Shown here in pieces: positions 26,889-38,207 of a stretch of 64,000 nucleotides of DNA. Each line of letters starts with the position of its first letter. Within the stretch, counting starts at the first letter, position 1. Origin of the DNA: Bacteroidales bacterium (lineage in GTDB: Bacteria > Bacteroidota > Bacteroidia > Bacteroidales > Bacteroidaceae); contig SUXO01000001.1 in assembly GCA_015060885.1 (NCBI GenBank), forward strand, positions 1 to 64,000, given 5' to 3'. A program made the translations under genes and the position numbers. The notes beneath the pieces were generated by a model. That model ran no database searches. It was not told the origin of the DNA and worked only from the letters and a program-made list of their open reading frames with translations.

Positions 26889-29825
26889 TTAGAATGAAAT
26901 TTCCAAACCGCAAGTATATTGACGCGACATCGGGTACTGCGCAGCATATATGTTGCTCGAAGACTCAGGGTCGATACCGCTGAACTTGGTTATTGTAAAT
27001 AGGTTTTGTGCCTGAACATACATGCGTACGCGACTCAACACTCTCGATTTTTTAAGCAACGATGCGGGAAGTTCGTAACTCAACATTATGTTTTTCAAGC
27101 GCAGGAACGATGCATCTTCCAAGAAACGTGAATCCATCTGGGGTGTCACACCGTAGCGGGGAATGTCGGCAATGTCGCCGGGCTTTCTCCAACGGTTGTA
27201 GAGCAAACGTTTCGACTGGTTGTAAACCGAGTAAAGGCCGTTGCTCTCTTCGAAGAAACGGTCGTTGTTGAACATCCAGCGGTCCTCCACCCAACTGAAA
27301 TGAGCGCTGAGCGACAATCCCTTGTAGCTGATAGTGGTTCCAAAACCACCCTGCCAAGGAGCAATGTAGTTCTTGTCAAGCATAACCTTGTCGCTTTCGT
27401 TACACTCATTGGTGACGTTTCCGTACTTGTCGTACCACAAGGCATCGCCATTGGCGGGGTTCACGCCGGCATAACGGTTCAGGAAGAACTCGCCCACGGG
27501 ATGGCCCACCACCAATTTTGTAGCAGTGGTACCGACGGTGTATTCCTGCACACCGTTATACAGTTCGGTAATCTCGTTCACGTTGTACGAAGCGTTGGCA
27601 TTGACATTCCACACAAAATCCTCGGTGCGTATGATGTCGGCATTGAGCGAGAGCTCCACGCCCTTGTTGACCATTGTACCCACATTGTCCCAACGCGAGC
27701 CATAACCATTGTTCACATAGGACTGGGGAACAGCCATAAGCATATCGGTGGTTTTCTTGTAATAGAATTCAGCGTCGAGGTTCACACGGTTGAAGAAGCC
27801 CAGGTGAAAAGCGAGGTTCGATGTCCACAATTTCTCCCAGCTGAGGTCCTCGTTACCCTGTGACACGGGTGCAATACCGGGGCTGTCCATATAGTTGTAA
27901 CCGCTGGAAACGAGTGCCAAATGGTCGTAATCGGGGATTGAGGAGTTACCCGATGTACCTGTACTCACTGCGACTTGTGCATTGGAAAGCCATTTTACAT
28001 TCTGCAAGAATTTCTCTTTCTTGACGTTCCACATAAAACCGAGTGACCAGAATGTTGCCCAACGGCCGTTTTCACCGAAACGCGAAGAGGCATCGGTACG
28101 CAAAGAGAAGTCGGCATAATAGCGGTCGTTATAGTTATATTCGGCACGGCCGAAGAACGAAAGGAACGAGTGGCTCGACGAGCTGTTGGCCCAGGAAGCG
28201 GCTCGTGTTCCCGAAGAGAGCAGTGTGAAAGAGTCGTTGCTCTGACCACGTGTCACAACCTGGAAACCCTCGGAACGGTAATCCACACCCTCCTGACCAA
28301 TCATAAGGTTGAAGTTGTGCTTCTTCTTTATGTCGAATATATAGTTTGCGGTATTGGTGATGGTGAGGTTCACTGCTGTGCTCGATGCACGGCCGGCCGC
28401 ACCCTGGTTGTTGTTACCCACGAAGCTGGGGAACGACTTCATATCGGTGGTGCTGTGTGTAAAGTCGACACCGAACTGTGAACGTATTGTAAGGTTCTTT
28501 ATTGGAGTGAGTTCGGCATAGAGCACGCTGATGGCCTTGTACTTCTTCAACTCCATCGGGTTGTAGTTCATCCACTCCACGGGGTTGTATCCCTTGCCTG
28601 TCCAACTGCCGTCTTTCGATGAAGCCACCTTGCCGCCTTCGAGGTAGGGTGCCCAATAGGGCAACATAAAACGGCAAGCCGATATTGGGGTATAAAGAGC
28701 ATACTCGCCATCGTCGGCCTGTTGCACCTCCTCATAGGCCAACATCGAGTTGGTTCCCACCTTCAACCAATCACAGGTTCTCACATCGGCATTTGCACGC
28801 ATATTGTAACGTGTGAATGTAGAGCTCTGCGCAATACCCTCTTGGTCGAAGTAGCTTGCCGACACAAAATAGTTGGTCTTGTCGGTTGCGTGGTTCACGG
28901 AGAGGTCATAGCTCTGCAAGTTGGCTTTGTCGTTGAACACGGCATCCATCCAGTTCACATCGACCATTGCCAGGCGGTTGTAATCCTGTCCCTCGTCGAG
29001 GCCGAGTTCCTTTTCGAACATAATGCGCTCGGCAGTGTTCATAAGGTTCCAATTGTCGTGGGCGAGGTTTGAATATCCGAGCTGCGAACGGAATGTAACA
29101 TTAACCCTGTCGGTGCTTGTTCCGCGCTTGGTGGTGATAACTACCACACCGTTTGCCGCACGCGCACCATAGATTGAGGTCGATGAAGCATCTTTAAGGA
29201 TGTTTATAGACTCAATGTCGGCCGGGCTGATGGCGTTGAAGTCGGAACTTGTGATGGGCACTCCGTCGAGTATGAACAAAGGTGCAGTTCCCGAACTTAT
29301 GGAGTTGGTACCACGAATCTGGAATGTTGCAGCCTTGCTGGGCTCTCCCGAATTGGACAACACTGTCATACCCGGTGTCTGTCCCTGCAATGCCTGGTCG
29401 AAACCGGCAGTGGGCACATTCTCAATTTTCTCGGCCTTCACAGTGGTTACCGAACCGGCGATAGTTCCTTTCTTGCGAACACCATAGGCGACAACCACAA
29501 CGTCGTCTATCAGCTGTGTTTCACAAGGGAGTTCCACATTGAGTTCCTTTGTACCGGCATTGACCACAAATTCCTGTGTTTCGTGCCCCACATAGGTAAA
29601 GACCAATGTAGCCTCCTTCACATCTCTGATTTCAATTGTGTAGTTGCCATCAAAATCGGTAACCACACCATTCGTCGTACCTTTCTGCATTACGCCGGCC
29701 TGCAACAGCGGAGAACCGTCCTCACTGGTGGTTACGGTACCCTTCACGACAAACATCTGCGCAAAGGCTCCTTGCACAAGCATCAAGCAGAAAAATGCGA
29801 ACAAAAGAATTCCTCTTTTTCTCAT
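26889..29825 (-). CDS. SusC/RagA family TonB-linked outer membrane protein
   Basis: Carboxypeptidase-like N-terminal domain, plug VVVAYGVRKKGTIAGSVTTV, SIYGARAANGVVVITTKRG. Confidence 0.96.
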   Translation of the reverse strand: MRKRGILLFAFFCLMLVQGAFAQMFVVKGTVTTSEDGSPLLQAGVMQKGTTNGVVTDFDGNYTIEIRDVKEATLVFTYVGHETQEFVVNAGTKELNVELPCETQLIDDVVVVAYGVRKKGTIAGSVTTVKAEKIENVPTAGFDQALQGQTPGMTVLSNSGEPSKAATFQIRGTNSISSGTAPLFILDGVPITSSDFNAISPADIESINILKDASSTSIYGARAANGVVVITTKRGTSTDRVNVTFRSQLGYSNLAHDNWNLMNTAERIMFEKELGLDEGQDYNRLAMVDVNWMDAVFNDKANLQSYDLSVNHATDKTNYFVSASYFDQEGIAQSSTFTRYNMRANADVRTCDWLKVGTNSMLAYEEVQQADDGEYALYTPISACRFMLPYWAPYLEGGKVASSKDGSWTGKGYNPVEWMNYNPMELKKYKAISVLYAELTPIKNLTIRSQFGVDFTHSTTDMKSFPSFVGNNNQGAAGRASSTAVNLTITNTANYIFDIKKKHNFNLMIGQEGVDYRSEGFQVVTRGQSNDSFTLLSSGTRAASWANSSSSHSFLSFFGRAEYNYNDRYYADFSLRTDASSRFGENGRWATFWSLGFMWNVKKEKFLQNVKWLSNAQVAVSTGTSGNSSIPDYDHLALVSSGYNYMDSPGIAPVSQGNEDLSWEKLWTSNLAFHLGFFNRVNLDAEFYYKKTTDMLMAVPQSYVNNGYGSRWDNVGTMVNKGVELSLNADIIRTEDFVWNVNANASYNVNEITELYNGVQEYTVGTTATKLVVGHPVGEFFLNRYAGVNPANGDALWYDKYGNVTNECNESDKVMLDKNYIAPWQGGFGTTISYKGLSLSAHFSWVEDRWMFNNDRFFEESNGLYSVYNQSKRLLYNRWRKPGDIADIPRYGVTPQMDSRFLEDASFLRLKNIMLSYELPASLLKKSRVLSRVRMYVQAQNLFTITKFSGIDPESSSNIYAAQYPMSRQYTCGLEISF

Positions 29826-30202
29826 CTTGTGTGTTTATATAGTTTAATAATCGTTCCGCTTATATAAATATATAATAAGGAATGGCAGCACATCTGTCAA
29901 CTTTTTAAAAATTGAAGAGATGCCGACACCCTATTTTTTTGAATATCTATGCAAACAATATTCACTCATTCCTATAAAGCGGTGCAAATTTATGAAAAAT
30001 ATCCCTATATACTGTTGCTTTTACAAAAAAAATGATAAATAGATAAAATTTTAACTATTTACGAGCCGATTTTAATGCAAATTTGTAAAAAACAGAACAT
30101 TTGAATAATATGCATAAATAGAATACTTGACAAATTGCGTAAGACAGGAAAGCAGCAATATGCCCACACAGCGCCAATGATTGCTGCAAACTGCAAACAA
30201 AG

Positions 30203-30365
30203 AGTGGGTGACCCAAAAGTGAAATGGGTCACCCACGTTTGTAGGGAGGTTGGATAAAAAGAGCTATTTTTAGGCTTGCGAAGCCCGAAAAAACGCAGTT
30301 TACTAAGCGTAAATGAGTATTTTTCGGTCAAGCGTAACAACAAAAGAGCCTTTTTAGTCAGCCTC
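30203..30365 (+). repeat. 163-bp dispersed repeat copy 1
   Basis: Identical by eye to 47983-48145; begins with hairpin GTGGGTGACCCA-N9-TGGGTCACCCAC. Confidence 0.92.
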
Positions 30366-30391
30366 CGACTTATGAGTATGTATAAGAGAAA

Positions 30392-31489
30392 TCATTCAAG
30401 AGTGCCGGCCAAGAGGGAATCGAGCTCGGCAGGAGTTATGTCACGTGCAATTATGGTACCCTTGTTGTTTATGAGAAGATTGGAAGGGATGGCATCGATA
30501 CCATAAGCTGCAGCCACCTCGCTGCTGCCGCCCGACGGGCTGCACAGCTGTACCCACGAAGAAGAGAGGGAAGCGGCAGCACTGCGCCACTCGTCGGCAC
30601 TGCTGTCGAGCGAAAGGCCCACAACGGCAAGCCCCTTCTTTGCATATTTCTTATACAACGCATCAATTGCCGGAAGTTCGCGGTGGCAGGGAGCGCACCA
30701 ACTTGCCCAGAACTGCAACAGTGTGTACCTGTTTTCGCCGACCACCGATGAAAAAAGCACCTTTTTACCGGAAATATCGGGCAGTTCAAAATTCAAATAC
30801 ACAGAACCAACCGACACCGCCTCTTTCTGTTTTTTGCTTGCAAGGGCTACCGAAACGTAGTCATTTACGACATCGTAACGGGCGTTACGCAGATAAGAAG
30901 GTACCCTTTCGAGCAGCGGTGCCATCTTCTCGGCATCGACAAGCTTATAGGACTTTGTTATGAGGAAGAGACCGAGACTGTTGTCTATGTTGTTCTCAAT
31001 GGCGAGATAAGCAAAAGCCGCAAGCGTGCCTGCTGCCTTGTCGCGCTCCACTACGAGGCTGTCGTACACATTCTTGTCGAGGGGCATACTCTTCACGTAT
31101 GTGGGAGAGGTAATATCGACCAACCCCTCGTAATGTTCACTTGCATCCATAAAGCGTTGCAGTATTGCATTTCCTTCGGTTCCGCCACGCTCTATGGTCT
31201 TGTCAATTTTCACATTTACCACACCCTTTTCAACCACCACCGGGCCACCGACTGCCTTGCCGGGCACCAGCAGCATACGCAAAATGCGGTCGTAATAACC
31301 GCCTTTGAATTCGAAACAGCCATTGTTGATTACAGCAGAATCTATGGTGGTGAAAAACTCATCGGCGGCAGTCATATACACCAGCGTGCCATCTTCGGCA
31401 CCGGGGAAAGAGCCTTTAATGGTATAGCCGTCATTGTCGCACGAGGCAAGCAGAATGAGTGCAGAAAGCACCGGAAGCAGTTTTTTCAT
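30392..31489 (-). CDS. TlpA-like thiol-disulfide oxidoreductase lipoprotein with N-terminal DUF4369
   Basis: LLQFWASWCAPCHRELPAIDALYKKY; lipobox ILLASCDND. Confidence 0.9.
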   Translation of the reverse strand: MKKLLPVLSALILLASCDNDGYTIKGSFPGAEDGTLVYMTAADEFFTTIDSAVINNGCFEFKGGYYDRILRMLLVPGKAVGGPVVVEKGVVNVKIDKTIERGGTEGNAILQRFMDASEHYEGLVDITSPTYVKSMPLDKNVYDSLVVERDKAAGTLAAFAYLAIENNIDNSLGLFLITKSYKLVDAEKMAPLLERVPSYLRNARYDVVNDYVSVALASKKQKEAVSVGSVYLNFELPDISGKKVLFSSVVGENRYTLLQFWASWCAPCHRELPAIDALYKKYAKKGLAVVGLSLDSSADEWRSAAASLSSSWVQLCSPSGGSSEVAAAYGIDAIPSNLLINNKGTIIARDITPAELDSLLAGTLE

Positions 31490-31495
31490 AGTCTG

Positions 31496-32110
31496 TTATG
31501 ATTTTAGCGAATCGTTTATTTCTAAAATGTATTCAAGAAGCTCGTCGCGCCCCATCGCACTCTCCGACGAGGTTATAAAGATAGGAGGCAGTTCCTCCCA
31601 CTCTTCGAGCAGGCGGGTTTTGTAGGCTTCGACATTGCTTGCAAGAGCCGTTTTTGTGAGTTTGTCGGCCTTGGTGAAGACAATGGAGAAGGGTACGCCG
31701 TTCTCGCCCAGCCACTCGAAGAATTCAAGGTCAATCTTCTGCGGTGCGTGACGGCTGTCGATGAGCACGAAAAGGTTACTCATCTGCTCGCGGTCGAGGA
31801 TGTACGACGATATTATATGTTCGAGCTGTTCATTCTGCTTCTTGCTGCGCTTGGCATATCCGTAACCCGGCAAATCGACCAGATACCACTCGTCGTTCAC
31901 AATGAAGTGGTTTATAAGCAGAGTCTTGCCCGGCATTGAGGATGTCATTGCCAGCTTGTTGTGACGGGTAAGCATATTTATGAGGCTCGACTTGCCCACA
32001 TTGGAACGGCCGATGAAAGCATATTCGGGCTTGTTGTCCTGCGGGCATTTCCTGATGTCGCTGTTGCTTATCACAAAACGGGCCGATTTTATTACAGGTA
32101 TCTTTTTCAT
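31496..32110 (-). CDS. engB: ribosome biogenesis GTP-binding protein EngB/YsxC
   Basis: [34 protein letters not shown]. Confidence 0.95.
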   Translation of the reverse strand: MKKIPVIKSARFVISNSDIRKCPQDNKPEYAFIGRSNVGKSSLINMLTRHNKLAMTSSMPGKTLLINHFIVNDEWYLVDLPGYGYAKRSKKQNEQLEHIISSYILDREQMSNLFVLIDSRHAPQKIDLEFFEWLGENGVPFSIVFTKADKLTKTALASNVEAYKTRLLEEWEELPPIFITSSESAMGRDELLEYILEINDSLKS

Positions 32111-32232
32111 TATGCAAAACTATTTCGGTGCGAAGATAGAAAAAAATACAAACAAGAAAAAGCCTGCTACGCAAAAAGCAATATCACGCCACAAGCTTGT
32201 GGCGTGATAAAACACAGACTCGTACACTCTTT

Positions 32233-33270
32233 TCAATTACCAATCTCGTAGCACAGCCTCAACTGCCCCACAGTGGTACTCTGCCCATCGGTGCGTATAA
32301 AATGAATGGCCGGTTGAATGGAGAAACCCCAAGCAATAGGGCAATTAAATGTAACCTCAATATCCGTTTCGCTCCCATCGAGGCAGTATATGCGATTCAC
32401 CGCCGCTCCTATCCGCACACCCTCTTTTATGAAATTCTCAACAACAAGCCCGCCGGCCCAAAATCCTTTGCACGGAGCCTCGTCGTTAAAATGCTTGGAG
32501 CCTTGCGCCAAAAGGCTTAATCGCGAATCTCCTATGCGCAGGAGCGGCTGTTCCACACTACCCCACATACTAAACTCGCTACGTCCGTGCGCCTCTTTGG
32601 TTGTAACGGCATACCCGAGCGTGTAGGAAGCGGGGGCAAAATCCTCGTCGCCCCAAGAGTACATCACGCTACCAATATTGAAAAGACCGTCGCGCCCGGG
32701 ACGGAAACGGAATTCCTCATCGACCCTGTCGGATGGGGCTCCATTGTAGAGCGTTTCACGCAAAGTCCAGCCACCCTTGTTAAATTCAAGATGCACGGCA
32801 AGTGCAGCCTCGGGATATACGGCTATATTATGATTTTCGGTACAAGTGGGCACACAGCCGTATGACGAACCTGTGAAAAGCCCTGCAAGATCGGTGTTAA
32901 AATAATCCTCGTCGGCAGCCTTTAATCCTATAAAGGCGGTCAATGCACCATCAAAGAAATTCTGCGACAAGCCCGCGTGAAAAAGCCTGAGACCGCGATT
33001 TTCAGCATCTATATTGGAAAATCCCTGACGGTCGTCGGCCACAGGCGAACCTGCGCCGTATGTCGACAAAAGCGACACATCGAACAACGAACCCTTCCAC
33101 AGCCTCACGCCAAAATCGGCATTTATAAGATTGGCCCATCTGTCCTTACCATTGGACATATTCCACTGCCCCTCACTGATAACACCCACGTTCCAAGAGA
33201 ACCTTTTTTCCTGTGCCGACAGTGAGATTGTTAAAAACAATGCAACAAAAAGAATAAAATGTTTTTTCAT
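32233..33270 (-). CDS. OprB-like carbohydrate-selective porin / outer membrane protein
   Basis: Signal peptide MKKHFILFVALFLTISLSAQ (start moved to 33270); beta-barrel pattern. Confidence 0.65.
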   Translation of the reverse strand: MKKHFILFVALFLTISLSAQEKRFSWNVGVISEGQWNMSNGKDRWANLINADFGVRLWKGSLFDVSLLSTYGAGSPVADDRQGFSNIDAENRGLRLFHAGLSQNFFDGALTAFIGLKAADEDYFNTDLAGLFTGSSYGCVPTCTENHNIAVYPEAALAVHLEFNKGGWTLRETLYNGAPSDRVDEEFRFRPGRDGLFNIGSVMYSWGDEDFAPASYTLGYAVTTKEAHGRSEFSMWGSVEQPLLRIGDSRLSLLAQGSKHFNDEAPCKGFWAGGLVVENFIKEGVRIGAAVNRIYCLDGSETDIEVTFNCPIAWGFSIQPAIHFIRTDGQSTTVGQLRLCYEIGN

Positions 33271-33308
33271 AATTATATCCGGTTTTATATTTTTTATGTA
33301 ATTAAATA

Positions 33309-35504
33309 TCAAAATAACATCGCCACGCGATAAACTATCCACGCTGCAATATATGCCACCAAAGTAGTGTAAAGAGCCGTAAAGAGAGCATATTTCCATC
33401 GGCCGCTCTCACCCTTTATTGCAGCAATCGTAGCCAAACAAGGGAAATAGAGCAGAGCAAAGACCATATAACTTAAAGCAGCTGCGGCTGTCATTCCCGA
33501 TAGTCCGATAGCTTGCTGCAACATAGTCTCATCCTCGGCACAATCATCGGGTAAATCATACAGCACGCCCAATGTGCTCACCATAAGTTCCTTTGCTCCC
33601 AATCCCGCAAGAATACCTACTCCCATACGCCAATCGTAGCCCAAAGGAGATATTACAGGCTCTATTGCGTGCCCAATCTGCCCAAGATAGGATTGTTCCT
33701 GTTGCTGCGACGAAGTAATTTCCTCGGCCGAACCACTCACGGGGAAATAACCCAAAGCCCATATAACAATGCTGGCAACAAGAATAATTCCACCCATCTT
33801 GCGGATATATTGACGACCCTTTTCCCAAGTGTGACGGGTAACACTGCGCATCACAGGCATACGATAGGGCGGCATTTCCATTACAAAGTGACTCTCCTCT
33901 TTTCTGCGAAAAGCCACATTCAAAAGCATCGCCGACATTATTGCTATTATCACCCCGCCAAAATAAAGCCCCATCATAACCAATGACGCATTCTCGGGGA
34001 AAAAAGCACCGGCAAGAACCGTGTACACCGGCAAACGAGCCGAACAAGACATAAACGGCAAGGTAATCATAGTAATAATCCTGCTCTTGCGGCTCTCGAT
34101 GGTGCGCGTAGCCATTACCGCCGGCACGCTGCATCCGAATCCCATTATAATAGGGATAAAAGATTTTCCGTGCAACCCCACGCGACGAAGCAACGGGTCG
34201 GCCAACATAGCCGCACGAGCCAAATAACCCGTATCCTCCAAAATGGATATAAAGAAATACAGTATCAAAATATTGGGAAGGAAAATAATCACACTGCCTA
34301 TTCCCCCCACAATGCCATCGACAAGAAGGTCCTTGAACCATCCATCAGCAAGATTGGCACCAAGAATTTCCGACACCCACGCAACACCGGCATCCATCCA
34401 CTCCATAGGATAGGCACCAATTTCAAAGGTTGCATAAAATATAAGATACATCAATGCAAAAAAAGCAAAATACCCCAAAGCCGAAGAGGCCAACCAACGG
34501 TCGATTAGTGCCGTTACTCGCGAAGAACGCCCCTCGCGCAATTTATAAACACCATCGAGAATACGATGCACAGCCGTATGCTGGTTCTGCATTGTAACAT
34601 CATCGACAGGCAAAGAGATTACACAATCCTCTTTATGCTCCGCACAAGCAATCGCCCGACGAAGCACCTCATCGACTCCCTTACCCTTGCAAGCAACCGT
34701 GGGTATCAAAGGTATTCCGAGCCTCTCTTGCAACTGCTCTATATTTACTTCGCTGCCGTTACTCTCAAATTCATCATAAATATTAAGCACGCCCACCACG
34801 GGAATACCGAAACGCATCAGCTGCAAAGTAAGCAACAGGTTACGTTCAAGATTATTCACGTCAAGCACATTCACAATAACATCGGCCTCTCCCTTTCCAA
34901 GCTCATTGGCCACAAAAGCCTCCTCGGGGCTGAATGCTCGCAAAGAATATGTACCGGGCATATCAATTATACGCAATTTCTTGCCTTCAAATTGAGTGCG
35001 CCCCACTACGCTCGAAACAGTAACGCCGGCATAATTACCCGTACGCTCGTGCCCGCCCGAAGCATAATTGAAAAACGCAGTCTTGCCACAATTGGGGTTA
35101 CCCACAAGAATTATTGTTATTTCATCCTTCTCGGCCGGAGTTATTTTACCGCCGCCACCGCAACCGGGGCACCCCGCACAGGCACTTTTATCACAAGTAG
35201 CCGCCCGTTGAGGAACCACATTCACATTCTCCTCTATGACAGGAACAGATGTGTTCACAGCCAATTTAAGAGCCTCTGCCTCGGAAGACTCTATGCTTAT
35301 AAATTCCGCCTCGGAGCTACGCAGCGCGACCGATTGCCCCAACATTGAAAAAACAATGGTCGAGGAGCAAGGAGAGGCATAGCGCATCGTAATCTCCTGC
35401 CCGGGGATAAAGCCCATCTCCTCCAAACGGAGACGGAAAGCCGCAGACCCGCCTACGACCGAAATAAAACCCTTTTCACCCTCTTTTAAATCTACTAGTT
35501 TCAT
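33309..35504 (-). CDS. feoB: ferrous iron transporter, FeoA-FeoB fusion
   Basis: N-terminal FeoA-like MKLVDLKEGEKGFISVVGG...LRLEEMGFIPGQEI, then LVGNPNCGKTAFFNYASG and FeoB membrane domain. Confidence 0.93.
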   Translation of the reverse strand: MKLVDLKEGEKGFISVVGGSAAFRLRLEEMGFIPGQEITMRYASPCSSTIVFSMLGQSVALRSSEAEFISIESSEAEALKLAVNTSVPVIEENVNVVPQRAATCDKSACAGCPGCGGGGKITPAEKDEITIILVGNPNCGKTAFFNYASGGHERTGNYAGVTVSSVVGRTQFEGKKLRIIDMPGTYSLRAFSPEEAFVANELGKGEADVIVNVLDVNNLERNLLLTLQLMRFGIPVVGVLNIYDEFESNGSEVNIEQLQERLGIPLIPTVACKGKGVDEVLRRAIACAEHKEDCVISLPVDDVTMQNQHTAVHRILDGVYKLREGRSSRVTALIDRWLASSALGYFAFFALMYLIFYATFEIGAYPMEWMDAGVAWVSEILGANLADGWFKDLLVDGIVGGIGSVIIFLPNILILYFFISILEDTGYLARAAMLADPLLRRVGLHGKSFIPIIMGFGCSVPAVMATRTIESRKSRIITMITLPFMSCSARLPVYTVLAGAFFPENASLVMMGLYFGGVIIAIMSAMLLNVAFRRKEESHFVMEMPPYRMPVMRSVTRHTWEKGRQYIRKMGGIILVASIVIWALGYFPVSGSAEEITSSQQQEQSYLGQIGHAIEPVISPLGYDWRMGVGILAGLGAKELMVSTLGVLYDLPDDCAEDETMLQQAIGLSGMTAAAALSYMVFALLYFPCLATIAAIKGESGRWKYALFTALYTTLVAYIAAWIVYRVAMLF

Positions 35505-35714
35505 TTTTATAATATTTCTAATTATTTTTTTTTGACAATGCCATTATTGACGATTGCAAAATTCCTATAAAAACAGAAGCCCCACAATCACATTTTTTTG
35601 CTATTCTGCCCATTTTTCATAATCATTTTTAACCAAAAATAGTTAATAGCACAAATTACCGATGGAACATATTGCGAAAAAACAGTATATTCGTAACCTG
35701 TAAACAGACACTCT

Positions 35715-37058
35715 ATGAGAGGAAAGATAATATTCGCACTGCTCGCCGCAACCATATTTGCCACAGGCACCACCGCGCAGTGCATCAAGAAGAGTACCAA
35801 AAAGGAGATTGAGGCCTTTTTCGGCAAAAGCCTCAACGGAGAAGATGCACAATTCAACAACAAGAAGAGAGTAAAGAATATCGCGCTTGCCACCGACGAA
35901 GTGTGGGAGTGCTGGCGAAATGCTGTAAACGCCTTCGACAAGGAGCAGTTGCCTGTTGCCACCACAAACGGAGAGCGCGACACGCTCTATTGGCAAATGC
36001 CCACACACCCCGAACCCGATGCAAGAATGCCCTTCCACTATATATACAAAGGAGAGAAACCCGATGCGGGATACCCTCTTTTTCTCTATATGCACGGTTC
36101 CGGGCCAAAAAAGAGTGAATGGGAAACCGGGTTCCGGCTATGCAGTATGTTCGACGATGCCCCGTCGGCCTACTTTATTCCGCAAATACCCAGCGAAAGA
36201 CTCTACCGTTGGGCGGTACAGCCCCAGCAGCTCGCTTGGGAGAAACTTTTGCGGCTCGCAATGCTGTCGGGCGACATAAACGCCAACAGAATATATCTCT
36301 TCGGCATTTCCGAAGGTGGCTACGGCAGCCAGCGGCTTGCATCGTTCTATGCCGACTACCTTGCGGGAGCCGGCCCTATGGCCGGTGGCGAACCGCTGAT
36401 GAATGCACCTGCCGAAAACCTTGCCAACACAGCCTTTTCGTTGCGTACGGGTGAAAAGGATTATGGCTTCGGACGAAACTTTATGACATACACCGCTGGC
36501 AAGACACTCGACAGTTTGCAACATCTGCACCCCGGTCTATACAAGCACAAAGTGGAGCTTATACCCGGCAAGGGACACAGCATCGACTACCGCCCCACTA
36601 CCCCCTGGCTGGCACAGTTCACGCGCACGCCACACCCCACATATTTCTATTGGGAGGATTACGATATGTATGGCCGCCACCGCAAAGGGTTCTACAACAT
36701 AAGGGTGAACGAAACGTCGCGCAACAGCGACGAGGAGCGCACCTGTTACGAAATGAATATAAAAGGGAACATAATTTTCCTCACTGTAAAGAATGTGAAA
36801 TACCGCACTGCAAAAACGATAAACAACATACCTATGCTCTTTGAAAAAAGCTACAAGAAGGCCGACAAAGGAAACATCACCATATTCCTTACCGACAAGC
36901 TGTTCGACCTCACAAAGCCCATAACGGTCATTGTGAACGGCAGGCTTGCGTGGAAAGGAAAGGCAACCCCCACATTGAAGAGTGTGGTCGAAAGCTGCGC
37001 ACTCTTTTTTGACCCCGAAAGGGTGTTTCCCGCGGCAATAGATATAGAGATAGAATAA
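35715..37058 (+). CDS. secreted alpha/beta-hydrolase (esterase/prolyl-oligopeptidase-like)
   Basis: Signal peptide; PLFLYMHGSGP; IYLFGISEGGYGSQRLA nucleophile elbow. Confidence 0.7.
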   Translation: MRGKIIFALLAATIFATGTTAQCIKKSTKKEIEAFFGKSLNGEDAQFNNKKRVKNIALATDEVWECWRNAVNAFDKEQLPVATTNGERDTLYWQMPTHPEPDARMPFHYIYKGEKPDAGYPLFLYMHGSGPKKSEWETGFRLCSMFDDAPSAYFIPQIPSERLYRWAVQPQQLAWEKLLRLAMLSGDINANRIYLFGISEGGYGSQRLASFYADYLAGAGPMAGGEPLMNAPAENLANTAFSLRTGEKDYGFGRNFMTYTAGKTLDSLQHLHPGLYKHKVELIPGKGHSIDYRPTTPWLAQFTRTPHPTYFYWEDYDMYGRHRKGFYNIRVNETSRNSDEERTCYEMNIKGNIIFLTVKNVKYRTAKTINNIPMLFEKSYKKADKGNITIFLTDKLFDLTKPITVIVNGRLAWKGKATPTLKSVVESCALFFDPERVFPAAIDIEIE

Positions 37059-37133
37059 TGCAGCACGGGCAACACAAGGAATTTTGTAAAAAAATCACTA
37101 TCTTCGCAACCTAAAAGGATAAATACAAAGGAG

Positions 37134-37754
37134 ATGAACCAGGAATATCCATCGGCATTATTGGAAAAGGCAGTGAGCGAGTTCGGCAAATTGCCGGGGA
37201 TAGGGCGCAAAACCGCCACACGCCTTGTACTGCATATATTGCGCCGCAAGGAAGAGGAGGTTACCGCTTTTGCCGACTCCATTGTAAGGCTCAAACGCGA
37301 AGCAAAATATTGCAGGGAGTGCCACAGCATTTCGGACACCGATATATGCCCCATCTGCTCCAACCCCTTGCGCGACCATAGCGTAATATGCGTTGTAGAA
37401 AACATACAGGATGTTATGGCTGTGGAGAATACTATGCAATACCGCGGCGTGTACCACGTGCTGGGCGGTGTCATCTCCCCAATGGACGGCGTGTCGCCCG
37501 GCGACCTTCACATCGACAGCCTTATAGAGCGCGTGGCGACAGGTGAGGTAAAAGAGGTTATTCTTGCATTGAGTTCCACAATGGAGGGCGATACCACAAA
37601 CTTTTACATTTATCGCAAACTGACACAATACAATATAAAACTGTCGGTTATTGCACGCGGAATATCGGTGGGCGATGAACTTGAATATGCCGACGAGATA
37701 ACGCTCGGCCGTTCCATCATAAACCGTACGCCATTCACCGGCAAAACCATCTAA
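37134..37754 (+). CDS. recR: recombination protein RecR
   Basis: [18 protein letters not shown]4 zinc finger, Toprim [13 protein letters not shown]. Confidence 0.95.
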   Translation: MNQEYPSALLEKAVSEFGKLPGIGRKTATRLVLHILRRKEEEVTAFADSIVRLKREAKYCRECHSISDTDICPICSNPLRDHSVICVVENIQDVMAVENTMQYRGVYHVLGGVISPMDGVSPGDLHIDSLIERVATGEVKEVILALSSTMEGDTTNFYIYRKLTQYNIKLSVIARGISVGDELEYADEITLGRSIINRTPFTGKTI

Positions 37755-37763
37755 ACACCAATT

Positions 37764-38207
37764 ATGGAAAAGAGAGAAGCACTTAAAAAGGCACGCATCA
37801 CATTCTGGTTACAGGCAGTAATGACCATTGGCATAATAACCCTGTTCGAAACCGGCATAATTGCAAGGAACACAATAAACCTCACCCCCACTATGCAATA
37901 TGCAAGCGAGGTGGCAAGCGCACTGCTCACCATAACACTCATACCCCTCGCAATAAAGGGATTTTCAACACTTATGCGCAGGGCTGCCGAGAAGAGTTTA
38001 CCCCATTTCAACGAATATTTTTACAACAAGAGCAATGCGCGGTTAAGCATTCTCTTTGTGGTAACGATAATGAACATCACACTTTACTACGGCAATGGCA
38101 ACAACAGCGCATTCTACTGCGCCTTGCTGGGAATGGCTGCAACAATATACAGCTACCCCACTGCCGGCATACTCGATAACCGCAACCAAGAAAACAACCG
38201 AGGATGA
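37764..38207 (+). CDS. hypothetical membrane protein
   Basis: ORF between recR and GT2 with several predicted TM segments. Confidence 0.6.
   Translation: MEKREALKKARITFWLQAVMTIGIITLFETGIIARNTINLTPTMQYASEVASALLTITLIPLAIKGFSTLMRRAAEKSLPHFNEYFYNKSNARLSILFVVTIMNITLYYGNGNNSAFYCALLGMAATIYSYPTAGILDNRNQENNRG

Noticed and set aside
30059-30343. Short ORFs within the 163-bp repeat (MLLRLTEKYSFTLSKLRFFGLRK...)
   Set aside because: Conserved only because the repeat is identical; no coding evidence.
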